NCBI GenBank assembly: GCA_936440205.1
Contig: OW387138.1
Span: forward strand, 52,591,526-52,655,525
Direction of reading: 5' to 3'
DNA: 64,000 bases
DNA from: Lepidonotus clava
Lineage: Eukaryota; Annelida; Polychaeta; Phyllodocida; Polynoidae
Shown here: one piece after another, positions 23,656-35,735 of the stretch
How positions within the stretch are numbered: the first letter of the stretch is position 1
Layout of the letters: the number at the start of each line of letters is the position of its first letter
Position numbers and translations under genes: made by a program
Notes under the pieces: generated by a model
Database searches by the model: none
The model's input: the letters and a program-made list of their open reading frames with translations, nothing else
What the model was told of the DNA's origin: nothing

Positions 23656-23988
23656 CTGGCAATTATATTGGTGCCTGAATGGAGTGTGGGTACGTTAAGA
23701 CACCGAGAAGGTTGGGCGTGTGAAGAGAACTATGAGCGGATGGGACTATTGTGACACAATATAGTTAACACCCCCTGACTTACACTTATATACACGCCAG
23801 AAGGGCAAGGGAAACTTTGAGGTGGGCGCAAAAGTATTACCTAACACGCCCACTGCTATGGGTGGTATAATGATACTATGATTTTTCAGGGATAATCGTG
23901 GAGTAAGACTTACACTCCTTGACACGTTTTAGAGGAAGTGGTTTCAGACAAGCCCGAGCCTGTCGAATGTATGAGTTCAAATTCTTCC
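23656..23988 (-). repeat. Interspersed repeat R, copy 2
   Basis: The reverse complement of 955-1310. Its right edge coincides with the first base of the retained part of the second Env-like gene, so this repeat or its insertion marks the break of element copy 2 on that side. Confidence 0.65.
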
Positions 23989-23989
23989 C

Positions 23990-24979
23990 GTGATGTATAA
24001 GAGTGTAACTGTTCATGGGGCTCCGACCCTACATGGTAATGTGCTCAAAATATTTTTAAAGGTACCTATTATGTCTTTTGACCAGATGTTTAAGGTTCTT
24101 AAGGTGAACTCGTTTCCTTTGGCTTTCCATGGGCATTTTACTCTACTCGCAAACACCCCGGCTTATTTACTAATTTCCCCAACACATTACACATCGTCTT
24201 CAAACCCCAAACTAGACGAGTGCACTTTGCAGTTTTGCCAATATGATTTTGCACTTAGAAGCATATCACCGACGTCTTGCTTAATGGCAATATACCTACG
24301 TGATCACGCTTCCGTGAAACAACTTTGTGATTTTAAACTATTTATTCAACCGAGTTTCAGAAGGTCTAACATTGAAGTGCTTTCGACAGGGACGTACATG
24401 TTTTCGCATATAGACGAAGTCAATATAACCTGTCCAAACGGGACGACAACGCACCCCGGATGTGAGTCATGCGTTCGCGCGTTTCAATGTGGCTGCTCTG
24501 TGAAAGCAGACGAATGGAGCATTCCAAGATCTAATGTTAACTGTCTTCCTGGAACTCAAGGTCCTCTAAGTACCGGGTATCCGGTGAACTTGGCCAGTCT
24601 CCAGCACCTGAATGTCTCACTCAGCGAACTGGTTAGTCCAGACCATTTTTATGCAAAACCGTTTCCAATCCTACCCCTCAGCATGGAGATGAGACGTCGC
24701 CAGGAAAACCTGTTTGCGCAGGCGAAGCAGAATTTTGTTTCCCTCAAAAGGTACATGGAAGAAATGACAATGAACACCGAAGAGTTCAAAAAACATCGGG
24801 CGGAGCTGGACCGTTCGAATCCTTCTATTGATTCTGCTGGGGTGCATAGCGTGGTGGACAGAATACACTTTGGACTAACCTTTGTTTTAACACCGATAAT
24901 GTTTGTGCTGTTGTTAATTTTACATGTAAGGCAACGGCGGCTAGCACGTGCATGCACCGTGAAGGCCGTTTCTGTATAA
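23990..24979 (+). pseudogene. Partial Env-like gene of element copy 2
   Basis: Fossil-class. It corresponds to roughly the C-terminal half of the Env-like protein at 4540-6402, with about 60-65% identical residues by eye and the cysteine pattern and C-terminal membrane span kept. It is partial: the N-terminal half is absent and the retained part starts at repeat R. It is followed by A (-) and B (+) as in copy 1, so it belongs to a diverged subfamily of the same element. Confidence 0.7.
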
Positions 24980-25583
24980 ATAACACACTGATCAAGTGAT
25001 TTGTTCTGCATAATCTGAAAGTGTACGCGTGTGCAAAGATTCCGCATTTAAGTGTGAATAAACGCATACATTTGTAACCAGGAAGGATATGAAAACAATG
25101 TTTGGCCACACTATGCAGTCAATTGGGGTCAATGCAAAGTACGTCTTATGGTTTAGGACTAATTTCCTTGAAGTTGGGAATTTTATTTAATAACTGAGCG
25201 AAATAACACCCACAACTGGCGAACTATACATTTTTTGTGTAAATGTTGTAATAAAACACGAATTCAGGACCTTGTTCGAATCAATGCAAGTTGTGTTTAT
25301 TTTCAAACCATTTTATTCAAATAACCAACTTTGTTTCCAATAAAAACAACTTCCGCAAATCGAAACAGTGCGTTACAGATTTAAACTTCCAGGCTACTGC
25401 TGCAACTACCAGACCGTCTTAAATAAACACACTCGCAAGCTTGTTATTTGGTAATTGGTAACCAGTCCTCTTATAATTAGTATCTAACACACGAGTCTAT
25501 GTTGGTGATATAGTATTGTTTTTGAGCTCCGATCAACTGACTCGTGATGTGGTTGGTGGTGTACTGGAGGCAAATGCATATTG
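24980..25583. other. 3' region between convergent Env-like and A genes, copy 2
   Basis: AT-rich non-coding spacer in the same position as 6403-6817 of copy 1. I see no gene and no clear repeat in it. Confidence 0.4.
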
Positions 25584-25964
25584 TTACTGGGCCCGAGGAA
25601 GCGACCAAGTAATTCGTCGCGAGAGGAGGCCTGGTCGTTTGAGCAGCATCTGGGGGCTCACCACCCTGTCATTGACTTGCAATATTAATTGCGTGTCGGC
25701 CGGAATGGGGGCTAGTGGTAAAGTGATGGACTCCCGCCGGCAGTAGATCCTTAACCAGAACTCCGCGGGGGCCGTCTGTCGACGACCGCACAGCAGACTG
25801 CGGACTAGTTTGGAACAGCTCCTACAAAATTGCCACCCGAGCCACACGGTCAAGGCCAGCACCAACAACTCAGTCTCGACGGGGTTAGTAGGGAATGGTT
25901 TCGCCGTAGGCCGAAGCAATGTACATGTGTCCAGACTAGTATTTAGCAGGGCGTCCATGTCCAT
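25584..25964 (-). pseudogene. Partial membrane protein A, copy 2
   Basis: It starts Met-Asp-Met-Asp (start at 25,964, context accATGg), as in copy 1 (Met-Ala-Met-Asp). The membrane span, the LRIYCR motif and the PLAPIPA motif are shared. Overall identity to A of copy 1 is only about 40% by eye, and the frame is shorter than the 203 residues of copy 1, so the copy looks partial. A TATA-like tacaaatac lies about 50 bases upstream on the - strand. Confidence 0.6.
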
Positions 25965-26175
25965 GGTGAATGGGTTAACGCTGTGTCTGAGTCCAGTGTA
26001 GGTAGGTGTATTTGTACCCATTGACTGCCCGGCCAACCCCACCTGTATGACTGGGGAAGTGGGCTTCATCCAGTCACGGAGCTTAACTGGCTTTTGGGCT
26101 CTAGTCTCTGTCTCTTTGGTGGCTTCTCCGGAAGAAGTTCAAACCATCACACTCAGTGGACAGGCGTAGGGGCAC

Positions 26176-26675
26176 GGGGTTCCCATGAAAAGGGGGCGGC
26201 GGTGCCCGATGATTGGGGAAGCTTTCCCCTTAGCGACTCCAAGTTCGCACCTTCCCTCAGTTATTTTGGCGTCAAAGAGCGCATTGCGCGCCTTCAAAGT
26301 AAGGCAGTATTCCTGTGTATTGTCTTCCCTGGGTCGCGCACTAGCCTGTTCTTTAAAGTGTTTTCTTCACCAGCCCTTTCGTTTACACAGTCCCTGTAGG
26401 CGCGCCCCACCTCCCCAGCGAAGGGGTTTCCATGAAAAAGGGGGCGGCGGTGCCCAATGATTGGGGGTGGTTTCCCCTTAGCGACTCTAAGGTCGCACCT
26501 TCCCTCGGTTATTTTGGCGTCAAAGAGCGCATCGCGCGCCTTCAAAGTAACGCAGTATTCCTGTGTATTGTCTTCCCTCGGTCGCGCACCAGCCCGTTCT
26601 TTTAAGCTTCTTCACCAGCAAATTAGTTTACACAGTCCCTGTAGGCGCGCCCCATCTCCCCACCGAAGGGGCTTC
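26176..26675 (+). repeat. Tandem duplication in the A/B promoter of copy 2
   Basis: Two head-to-tail units of about 245 bp (26,176-26,422 and 26,423-26,667, with the start of a third) lie in the divergent spacer between A and B. Shared landmarks are catgaaaa.gggggcggcggt, ttattttggcgtcaaagagc and gtaggcgcgccccacct. The open frames here are artefacts of the duplication. A TATA-like gtacaaatac (26,751-26,760) precedes the B start. Confidence 0.8.
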
Positions 26676-26832
26676 CTTCATTCGAATGCGTGGTGATTTC
26701 CTTTTTTTCTCTAAGGCACGTGCCCACCACGGTTGGCCGGTCGCCCGTGGGTACAAATACCCAGTAAGAACTGGCATATTGTCACTCTGGGCACTACCAG
26801 CAAAGAGAACATAACCAACCAGATCTAGGAAC

Positions 26833-28823
26833 ATGTCGCAGGAACACCTTTTGGATTCCACCCCTGACCTTAGTACCAGTGTATACCAGGGGATGGGCAC
26901 CGGGCAGATGCAGCTGCACGATCTAGACTTTAACATGCCCCCGTCCCCGCCAAAGAGACTGGGACTGATTTGTCGTACGAGCAGGCCGCTTTCAGCAGCA
27001 GCCAACCGACCGAGCAATCTACGGGCAGCGAGCAGCCGACCAGGACCTGCAGCAGCCAGCTGATGATGTCCTCTTAAATTGACGCGGCAGGTATCCAAGA
27101 ATTGCTGGAACAAGCCAATAAGGAAGCCGAAGAGAGGACGAAGGCGGCGGTGCAGGAGCAGATAGACAGGACCGTGGCTGATTCCATGGCTGCTGTCGTG
27201 GCGCCGGCAAAAGGCCCCGCTCGAGCGCCAAAACGTGCCCTAACGCCCCTGACGATTACGGAAGTCAGCGTGAGTATATATATTCCTCTTGCTCGCCAAG
27301 CACGTAGTGCCATTAGCTTCACAAAAATTTAGGCTATACTTACCATATATATACACAATAACTGTCAAATGTTGGAAACCTTCTCTACTGTTGTTGTTCA
27401 TGCTTCCATTCACGTTTAATAATCTCATGCACCAGCATTGTCATGGTCCACCCGAATGAAAAAAATAATCTCAATTTCCTCTCTGTACTTATTCCAGCGT
27501 GGGGTCCGCGACAAGTACAATGCGCGGGCTTCAGCACACGATAACTTGAAGTTTGACGTGTCAGAAGGGTGTGTTTTGGTTTTGGTGGTGGTTTAATAAT
27601 ATATCCATCATCTGTCAAGTCACATGGTTAAATTAATTTTTCCGTCTATTTGGCAATTAATTTACATTGTTGTTTTTTGCAATCAGTAAGTTTTTAGAAT
27701 CAAAAAGTCAAGCGACCCAAGATGCTGAATTTTATTGCCGTTAATAATTTCACTTTTAAATTAATGCAAATAATTGAAATGAACATCTAAGATCATTCCC
27801 TTATCACCCTTTATATTCATTTTCGATTTGGCTTTTTCCAATTAATTTCACAATTGTACCCTTTTCAGCGCGAAGTTTACCGACCCCCACAACCAGGCAG
27901 TGGCTGCAAATGTGCTCTCTAACGTCCAGTTGTGCTATCCTGAGTACAGCCGGGAAGACATACTGAGTAAGTATTGTAGCAGATAATAACTCTTAGTTTC
28001 ATTAATATAATTATTTTATGCTTTACGTCTAAGTAATTACATGCAGATTATTCACTCTCAAATATACCAGGCCGTTGAACCTTTCCTTCAATGTAATCGA
28101 ACTTAATTTAACTATTTTTCAGACTCGTGCACGGCACACTACACGACTCACTACACGAGGGCCCGTGAAGAGCATAATGGACTTATTCCTGGTAGGAAGA
28201 AGAGGTCACTTGTGCGACATCATCAGGGCCAGGTTGGTTTCGTTTAACACTGTGATTCAAGTGTTTCACCTGGCTATGAATTTGGTAATTCTATTTAATG
28301 ATTTAACCAATACATATATAAATACATGTAGTACAGTAGTACATGTCCCTCTGGTAGGTGTAAACTTTGGACCCTTAAACGGTCCGACATTAAGTAAATT
28401 CGCCGGGTATTTTGGACAATCTACAATCAATTAATATATATGTAATACAGGTCCACTTATCATTTTCAGAAAATTCGTCGACGAAAGGCCGCCCTGGATT
28501 TAACCAACTGGGACGCGGAAAAACGCGAACAGGTCAAGAAGGTCTTGACGCTGGATTACACCAGCGGGGAGGACCGCGACTCCACCGACGGCACAAGGAG
28601 CCGCAACATACTGTCGTTAGTGTGGGAGAGCCCCAAGCTAAAGGATGTCAAGGCCGAGCTGGACCGCCTCGAACGCACGATGGCCCTGAAACGGTCGCTT
28701 GCCAGCCGGCTGCCGACTAACCGGTCTGAGAACCCAGACCCCGATAAGCCAAACCCGCCAGCCGGTACGCCCAAGTGGACGGTGCGCCAGCCTCCCCAGA
28801 CCAAAGGTGACCCCACAGTTTAG
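26833..28823 (+). pseudogene. Gene B of element copy 2
   Basis: It starts in a similar position to B of copy 1. Blocks seen are a first block (26,833-27,063), a Glu/Ala-rich coiled coil (27,086-27,269, donor gtgagt), then clean exons 27,498-27,569, 27,869-27,966, 28,123-28,232 and 28,470-28,805 with GT/AG ends and matching phases. The exon at 27,869 carries a conserved-looking Phe-Thr-Asp-Pro...Asn-Gln and a Tyr-Pro-Glu-Tyr motif. The last exons match copy 1 (Leu-Thr-x-Asp-Tyr-Thr-Ser-x-Glu). The gene as a whole looks interrupted near its 5' part. It is the best place to see the B exon set. The domain is not recognised. Confidence 0.5.
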
Positions 28824-30448
28824 ATGTTAAAGTTGTGATAATAGTATATGCAGGACAATCGCACGATTATAGCACTGACGACTCACTGCCTGACATTAAG
28901 TTTTATAACAAGAATCTAATGGGGAGGAATTTATCTTTTTAATGCGTGTAGCCCATACTTGCGATTTAATGACGAGTACTTTATAGATATTTTCAAAATT
29001 AAAAGTTACATTCTAGCGGATGACGGGGTCAGGAGAGGCATTATGTAATAACACCCTACCAACTTAGGGCTACACTACTCAGACTGAGTTTAGTTTCCAG
29101 GTGCAGCCTCCACTGGAGCGTGACTGCTGACCTTTGTTTACAGAAGGGACTATATGGTCGTATTTTTGAGGATTTGCTGTTCTTTAATTACCCGCTATGG
29201 TTGTCATATTTGTAAGGTTTTGTAAGGAGGTTATAAAAACCAACAATACTGCTATGTAAACAGAACGCAATTTCTACAGATTAAAAATAATTTATTGTAG
29301 GGCAATCACAGGGACAATTCTAGCACCAACTATATATATTTCAAGTCGTAAAAGGTTAGTCGCGCATCCAAAAAAAAGGAAAGAACATGGCCTTCAGTTG
29401 CAGACCAGCTGCTAACCCTAGAGTACAAAAAATCCACGATAGACCGTTAAAATGTTACATACGTTAATAAACCCGTCAGGCAGAATATCTGCTAGGACAC
29501 CTTGTGTTCCATTAGGCTTAAACGGGTTGCAACTCATAGAACTTTCCAGTAATATCGAGTACAAAATCAAGTTGATATACAGATCAGGCAAAAAATAGAT
29601 AATACCGGCTAGAATATTTACAACTCCAGTATATCAGTGAGTTTAAAAGTACTAGGCTCTAAGTTGTGCGTTATCCAAGTTCCATGCTAGTGTTCAAGCC
29701 AATCTAGTTCATATACCAACATTATGATTGGAAAATTCAATATAGACAATTGCAGGTTGCAGAAGGCAAATTTGACGGTGTACGTGGCCCTTCAGCTGGT
29801 TGGCTCGTGTAGAGGGGGTACGGTTTGGGTCCAGACATGTACACTATAGCTAGTCTCTGGATGTGCAGCTGCACATCTCCGGGTCAGCCACACCTTAATT
29901 GCTGTCAGCGCATTTATTGCACGAAGGTAGTATTTAAACAAGTCAGACCATCAGACTGGTTAAGTCAGCCACAGGTTAGCCGCAGCTTCTGGTCCACGCC
30001 ACAGGGACCGTCCAGTCAGGAATGAAGCTGTGTGTAGTGGCATGGCTGGGCACTGGTAGATGAGTGAGCTGGAAATGTGTGCCTCCGGAAAGCCGCACCA
30101 GTCTGGTGGGCTGGAGGGCTGACACTACTGGAAATTGAATTCGTAATAACATTTAAGAAACATGAAGATGTGATACTATCGGCGCGGGTTACATGAACCA
30201 ATTGCAAAGCACAGTGTTACTGAAATTGTAGATGTCGTTTAACCTATAGCCCGGCTAGTGGCGTGACTCTCACAAACCCAGAATACATAATATTCTATGC
30301 CTGATCGACCTTACTTTTTGACAAACTAGTAGTATCTGTCCTGACATATTACTGTCAAGTGAAAATGTAAAATGTATATGTAAATATTATAGTTCAAGAT
30401 TAGAAGTTTCCTACTTAGTTTTAAGTATTTCAATTTATTGTGGTCTAG
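28824..30448. other. AT-rich stretch with a relic of the last B exon
   Basis: The segment 29,033-29,165 (cattatgtaata...gcgtgactgctgacc) is a worn copy of 40,830-40,950. Otherwise AT-rich, with no gene. The small frames at 29,825-30,207 lack protein-like features. Confidence 0.4.
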
Positions 30449-30655
30449 ATGTGCACCAAGCGGTCGGAGACCACGGACCCCAAAAACTTAAACCCCCCAG
30501 CCGTCGCGGTCAAATGGACCGTGCGCCAGCCTCCCCCGGCCAACCCTGTAGTCGCTTTGATGTACCTTCCACACGATAAACGTTCTCTCCATGTATTAGT
30601 ATGTTCGAGTCAATATCATTTACTTAACATTTTAGGGTGTCACCTATCATATTAA
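30449..30655 (+). pseudogene. Duplicated piece of a B-type 3' exon
   Basis: It encodes a short stretch ending in KWTVRQPPPAN that matches the end of the last B exon of copy 2 (KWTVRQPPQTK, near 28,770-28,805). It is an isolated fragment, perhaps from another B copy whose final exon is the block near 40,760-40,960. Confidence 0.5.
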
Positions 30656-31378
30656 GGGAAATATAATTGTCTAAAAAATAATTGATCTTTACCTTTTCTT
30701 ACATTGTATCTCAGTCAGAAAATAAAGTTGAACCTAACAGTAAATAGAGAAAAATCAATGCTTTCATTTGATGTATCACATTTGTTAATTATTGATACGC
30801 ATATCTAACCGTGCATATGCACGGCTAGCAACTAATTTGGTGTTATCTTGAAATCCTTATCTTAACTCAATTGCAAGTTATCCATACCCTACATCTACCT
30901 TATGGTACTAGTTAAATGTTGTCAGCTACATGCGCTACCCTTCCTGCTGTGTTTCCCATAGGTCACACATTCTTTCCTGACTAGTCCGGATGTTCTAACC
31001 TTTTTAAACAACACAGTGTATGTCTAATATGCACCATTTTCGAGTTAATGTGTTAGTACATAGTCTTATGCATGCTTTAGTACACGTCTTAACTCTGGTA
31101 TTCATGGTTTGGTGGTAGGCCTCTACTCGACGAGAAGTCTGTCACAGGGTTTTCCCCGGGCCCTTACAGCCGGCTGTAATGACCAGCTGTAATTCTGATT
31201 GAGTGGCTGTGAACTGCTAAAGTTCGTCAAACTTATTGGAATATACAGAAAAAGTAATTATGAATTAAATTACCAGCTATTATATGATTGGGACGGTGAG
31301 AGCCGGCTATAATTATGCGATGGGGAGAACCCTGTAGACTGTGTACATGTGGGACTTGACACGAGATAAGGAGACTCT
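30656..31378. other. AT-rich stretch without a gene
   Basis: No gene, RNA or element end recognised. It includes short inverted segments around 31,160-31,320 (agccggctgtaat / agccggctataat), suggesting worn repeat DNA. Confidence 0.4.
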
Positions 31379-31535
31379 CCCTCAACTTCCCGTCTCGACT
31401 TCCCGTCCACGAGGCTTTGAACACTGCTGCTTCCTTCCCGTCAACAGGCTTAGGACTTCCCGTCTCGACTTCCCGTCCATGAGGCCTTGAGTTGAACACT
31501 CCTCCTTCCTTCCCGTCAACAGGCTTCTCTGATGC
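31379..31535 (+). repeat. Two-copy tandem repeat
   Basis: A unit of about 70 bp occurs twice, with acttcccgtctcgacttccc, gtccaygagg, cctt and cccgtcaacaggctt in the same order (31,385-31,450 and 31,453-31,530). The frames at 31,233-31,567 are shadows of it. Confidence 0.75.
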
Positions 31536-31659
31536 GTCCGAAACCATAGTATGGTTAGATTAAACACCTCAGTAAACGGGGTAGCCCAGAATTAGTTGTA
31601 CTAATCATGCATATGGTTAGTGCGAATGCAAGGAGAAAAAGTTCAGTTCCTTACTTTCA

Positions 31660-32395
31660 TTGAGAAATGATGCCCCTGACGTTGGTGCAGTGCTTCGCCT
31701 AAAGGCCTAGGGTCCAGTCCTGCTGGGGTGGGGTCGCCTACAGCGGTAGCCTACAGCATGCCTTTTTGGAATCGGCAGAGGAGTTGTGGATCAGCTGGGC
31801 AGTCTCTGCAAAAGATCGGTCTGTCCGGATCCTCTTCTTCTAGGCACACCTGTCGAAAACAGGATTAGAACAAACTAAAAATTAGAAGATGCCATAAATA
31901 AGCATTCCAGACATTGTTATTGTACAGATACTATTTACCGAAAAGCAAAATTGTATCTACTGGCTAGATCTCATGGGAGGTCTCTTGTTGTTCTTTGCCT
32001 TCAATCTACGTAGTCGAGAAGTAACCCTAACCTGTAAATGATGTCCCTGATGTTGGTGCAGTCTTGGGGTGGCGAGGCGTAGTCTTCTTAGGATACCGCA
32101 TTGGAAACAACAGTGGAGTTGTGGATCAGTTTGTAAAGTATGAGTAAAACGACAGTCCTTCCGCTTCTCCTAGGCGTAGTCTTCTTAGGATACCGCGTTG
32201 GAAACAACAGTGGAGTTGTGGATCAGTTTGTAAAGTATGAGTAAAACGACAGTCCTTCTGCTTTTACTAGGCGTAGTCTTCTTAGGATACCGCGTTTGAA
32301 TCAAGAGGGGAGTCGTGGACGGCTTGTGAAACGATCACTAAAACGACAGTCCTTCTGCTCCTCTTAGGCACACAGCTGTTGGCAAACAGGATTAG
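31660..32395 (-). repeat. Tandem exon-like units, minus strand
   Basis: Three units of about 100 bp (32,076-32,370) share gtagtcttcttaggatacc, tggagttgtggatcag and aaaacgacagtccttc. A related unit lies at 31,660-31,870. On the - strand the outer units begin after acceptor-like sequences (cgacag, ccaacag). The 31,860 unit would encode an acidic stretch followed by FCRDCPADPQLLC up to a stop, a cysteine-rich motif. This may be a duplicated terminal exon of an unknown gene or element. Confidence 0.4.
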
Positions 32396-33282
32396 AATAA
32401 GTTAATACTTTGAATATGCGGTAAATTTGCATCCATATGATGATAAAGCCCAGCCCAGCCCAGACGCACAGAGCCCAGCCCCAACAATATTTCTAACTAC
32501 CCAGTTCAAAATCTGTCAGGCCCGCCCGCAGCTGATGATAACTGACCTGTATACCTGTATGTCCTATGTCAGACCGAAGAAGTTTTTCGACTGAAAAGGT
32601 CCGAAAAATACATAGCCTTTTTTCAAAGTCGTTCTACAATTCAGCCCTGGCCCTCATAAAATAGCGTTTATAACACATAATTTGTTTAGAATCATCCCCG
32701 CCCGGTTAATCATATGTACCTACACAATTCAAGTTACATGAGGTGAATTCAACGTGGAGCATGCTCTGCAAATAAACAGTTAGCTCACAGCCTATGCTCG
32801 GGGAGCCTTGGTACTTGGCCCAGGGTTTCTATGTGCCGCTACAAAGTGGATGACTGATTATACTTTTTGTTAGAATCCCTGGGCTTAAAGTGTGGGACTT
32901 AGTGCTGAGATTCTTGCTTATATATATTCCCAAAGCTCCCTACACATGGACACTGTAAGGTAAGTTGAAAAAGTAAGGTGAACGCAACAAATCAGGTTCT
33001 GCAAAAAAGAATTAAAAAAATTAGACCATTTGGGTAACGGAACTCCTTATAAGCCTATGGGTTGAGTTACCGTGAGGATAGAGTACTAGGTGCACGTGCG
33101 GTAGATGCCGGCGAGCAAAGGAAGTAGTACTACTAGACGTTCGATTGCCGAGTTCTGTAGAAGCTGGCGGCTCAGGGGGCCGGGTGTTTTCGTTCTGACT
33201 ATTTTGACTAGCGACCCCCTAAGTACTCGTAAGACCGACGTGATTTCCCACAACCCCTTATAAATGAATTTTTCTTTTTGAT
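32396..33282. other. Stretch without a gene
   Basis: No coding frame, RNA gene or repeat pair that I can support. The frame at 33,086-33,292 on the - strand lacks protein-like composition. Confidence 0.4.
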
Positions 33283-33645
33283 ATGCAAACACACCATCCT
33301 TTGTATGACATGTACAGTATCACATGTACAGACAGTTTTAGATATATCACAGACACTCGTAACCCGTTACGCACCGCTTTTAACAATAGATTACCGACTT
33401 TCGTCGGTCAGACAAAAATAGCACAGACAGTTAAATACATTTACAATTATGTGTGTTTTTCATCTGCAAACACACCATCTTTTGTATGACATGTACAGTA
33501 TCACATGTACAGACAGTTTTAGATATATCACAGACACTAGTAACCCGTTACGCACCGCATATAACAATAGATTACCGACTTTTGTCGGACAGACAAAAAT
33601 ACCACAGACAGTTAAATACATTTACACCTATGGGTGTTAGCACAA
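33283..33645 (+). repeat. Two-copy tandem repeat of about 183 bp
   Basis: Units 33,276-33,465 and 33,466-33,645 are nearly identical. Each contains two nearby acatgtaca sites and a small hairpin, accgact-tt-cgtcgg. The high identity implies recent duplication. Confidence 0.85.
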
Positions 33646-34799
33646 TTGATCACAGAGAGTTGAACACGTTGGCTGACAGCTGGTAACCCCAGTGGTTAAA
33701 TCATGTACAAGATCAATGCTGGCATAAGAAACCTAAATTGGTACAATGCAAGTATATAGTCTTTTTCAAAAGTAGAGGACTCGCTAGCTGAACCTAGGAA
33801 ATATTATATGAATGTTTTGAATATAAAATGAGTTCAGAGGAAATATTGATTTAATGACAATGAAATTAGGGGCCGAAATAGTTCAGGAGTTTTTAAAATA
33901 AATTTAACTACAAGGAAATATCCTTTCAATTTTTGGAACATGAAATGACTCCTGAGGAAATTTAAATTTAATGAATTTGGAATAATGCCAGTTTTGCAAG
34001 AGAGAAGGCATAGAATACAGCTTAACTCCCTGCTAAGGTACGAATTCCCAACCCCAGTTTGAAACGAACATTTCCAGGATATACTATAGCAATACCACAC
34101 TAAAAATGAAAGTAGAATTTTCAATGATATTAAAATTATTGGTACAAAAATTGAATTACTGGTAAAAGACTTGCAGGTATCATACCGCCCTCCCAAAAAA
34201 TTAAAGGAATTTAAAGGAAGTTTTTTTCGTAAAAATAAAGCAATTTAAAGGAATTAACAGGGACTTTAGGAAAAATAAAGGAATTTTAAAGGAATATTAA
34301 GAGAACTTACGAAGAATCGAGACTTGAGAAGAGGAATTTTGCGTATTTTCAAAAAACCAAAGGAATTGAAAGGAAATTCCTTTAAAATAAAGGAACGGTA
34401 TGATGCCTGGAGTTGACAATGACAATAAAAATTGTAATCTCTCACAATAATATGATTCCCCTCCCTCAACACACCCGCTCTCCCTGATCCCCCTCCCTCA
34501 CGACACCCACACTCCCTGATCCCCCCTCCCTCAACACACTCACACTCCCTGATCCCCCTCCCTCAACACACCCTGGAAAATTCCTGATTTCGACAGGGTT
34601 GAAAGCAGCCATCTGACTAAAACTTTTTTAATTCTGCGAGGAAAGAAAAACCAATACTACCATTGGAAAGAGGAGATTTTTTCTGAGATAGAAATCCAAG
34701 GTTTTATCAAATAAGTTTTAATTTGATAATTTTCCTTGAAGGTTTATCATAAAAAACGACATGAAAACCCCTAGCTAACTAGCTAATTTAAGGGGGTGC
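33646..34799. repeat. AT-rich stretch with simple arrays
   Basis: No gene. Two simple arrays stand out: A-rich repeats of taaaggaattt and related units (34,195-34,395), and about four units of ccctccctcaacacaccc with ctccctgatcc (34,455-34,575). Confidence 0.5.
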
Positions 34800-35545
34800 G
34801 GGTGTGACCACCCCGTTCAAACCGGCCCCCGACCACCTGACGAGGGCCCTATCGTGGCCCGGGGCTGTGCAGGAAACAGAGGTAACTCGTAATCAAAATG
34901 AAACGTGTAATCATAGTAACAGTAACATGTAAAAAAGCGGGGATGCATGCGTGATAAACGGAGAACATGTTTTGGAAAGCAATTGCTAGAGGCCATTGGT
35001 CTAATGTAATGTGAAAGGTCGATTAGTAGATCTAGACATTTAAATTTTTTTGAAACATAAGTGAAGTAGCTATAGAATGTTGGTTTACTTACTCGACTGG
35101 ACCGACCCCAGGGGGGGCCAGTAGGAGTCTGGCGCCGGCCGGCGCTTGGATGAGCAGGTATCCGGGTCCCGGTGGTGGGTCCTGCTGCCCGCCCGCCCCC
35201 CATCTGACGAGGGCGCTGTGGTGCCCGGCTGGCACGGGAACAAGGCTGTGCAGGAAATAGAGGCAACTCGTCATGAACACCTAATTATAACGTGTAAGCA
35301 TTGTGACGGTAACATGTAAAAGGGCTGGGATGCATACTTGCCTAGTGCAAACATGGGGTGAAAAGCAAGCATCCGGTAGTCTAATCTAAAAAGTAGATTA
35401 CTAAATCTAGACTATTCAGATTTTTTGAATTGTTTCAAACTTACGTGAAGTAAAAAGGCGGTTTACTTACAAGAGTGGGCCATCTCCAGGGGGGACCAGC
35501 ACCAGTCTGGTGCCTGGCGCCGCCTCTACAAGTACGAGTAGTTGT
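34800..35545 (-). repeat. Tandemly duplicated exon-like units, minus strand
   Basis: Units of about 390 bp repeat two to three times. On the - strand each holds an acceptor (ttcctgcacag), a GC-rich block encoding Gly/Pro-rich protein with a shared GHxxALVRW motif and a later LL..PG.RL.L.PPG.GP pattern, and a donor (gtaagtaaac). Example block: 35,237-35,094. Between blocks lie AT-rich intron-like pieces with shared gtaacatgtaaaa and agatctagac sequences. It looks like exon duplication in an unknown - strand gene, or an expanding repeat that mimics one; no family recognised. Confidence 0.4.
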
Positions 35546-35584
35546 CTGGTGTGCAGAAAAGATAAGGTGGACACATGTATCAGT

Positions 35585-35735
35585 AGCGGATATAGAGGCC
35601 CAGGGCCCCCCCCCCCTTGCCCCTGGGCCCTTGCCCTGTTAAATCATGTGTGATTGGGGGCCCACCCCCCTGTACATTCATGTTTTTGCCCCCCCCCCCC
35701 CCTCTACAAATTCCTGGGTCCGCCCCTGAGAGCGG
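35585..35735. repeat. Poly-C tipped non-autonomous element
   Basis: It runs from cagtagcggatatagaggcc through two long C-runs to cctgggtccgcccctg. The ends are roughly inverted versions of each other (cag..gcggat / tccgcccctg), so this is probably a complete small element of about 150 bp. Confidence 0.5.
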
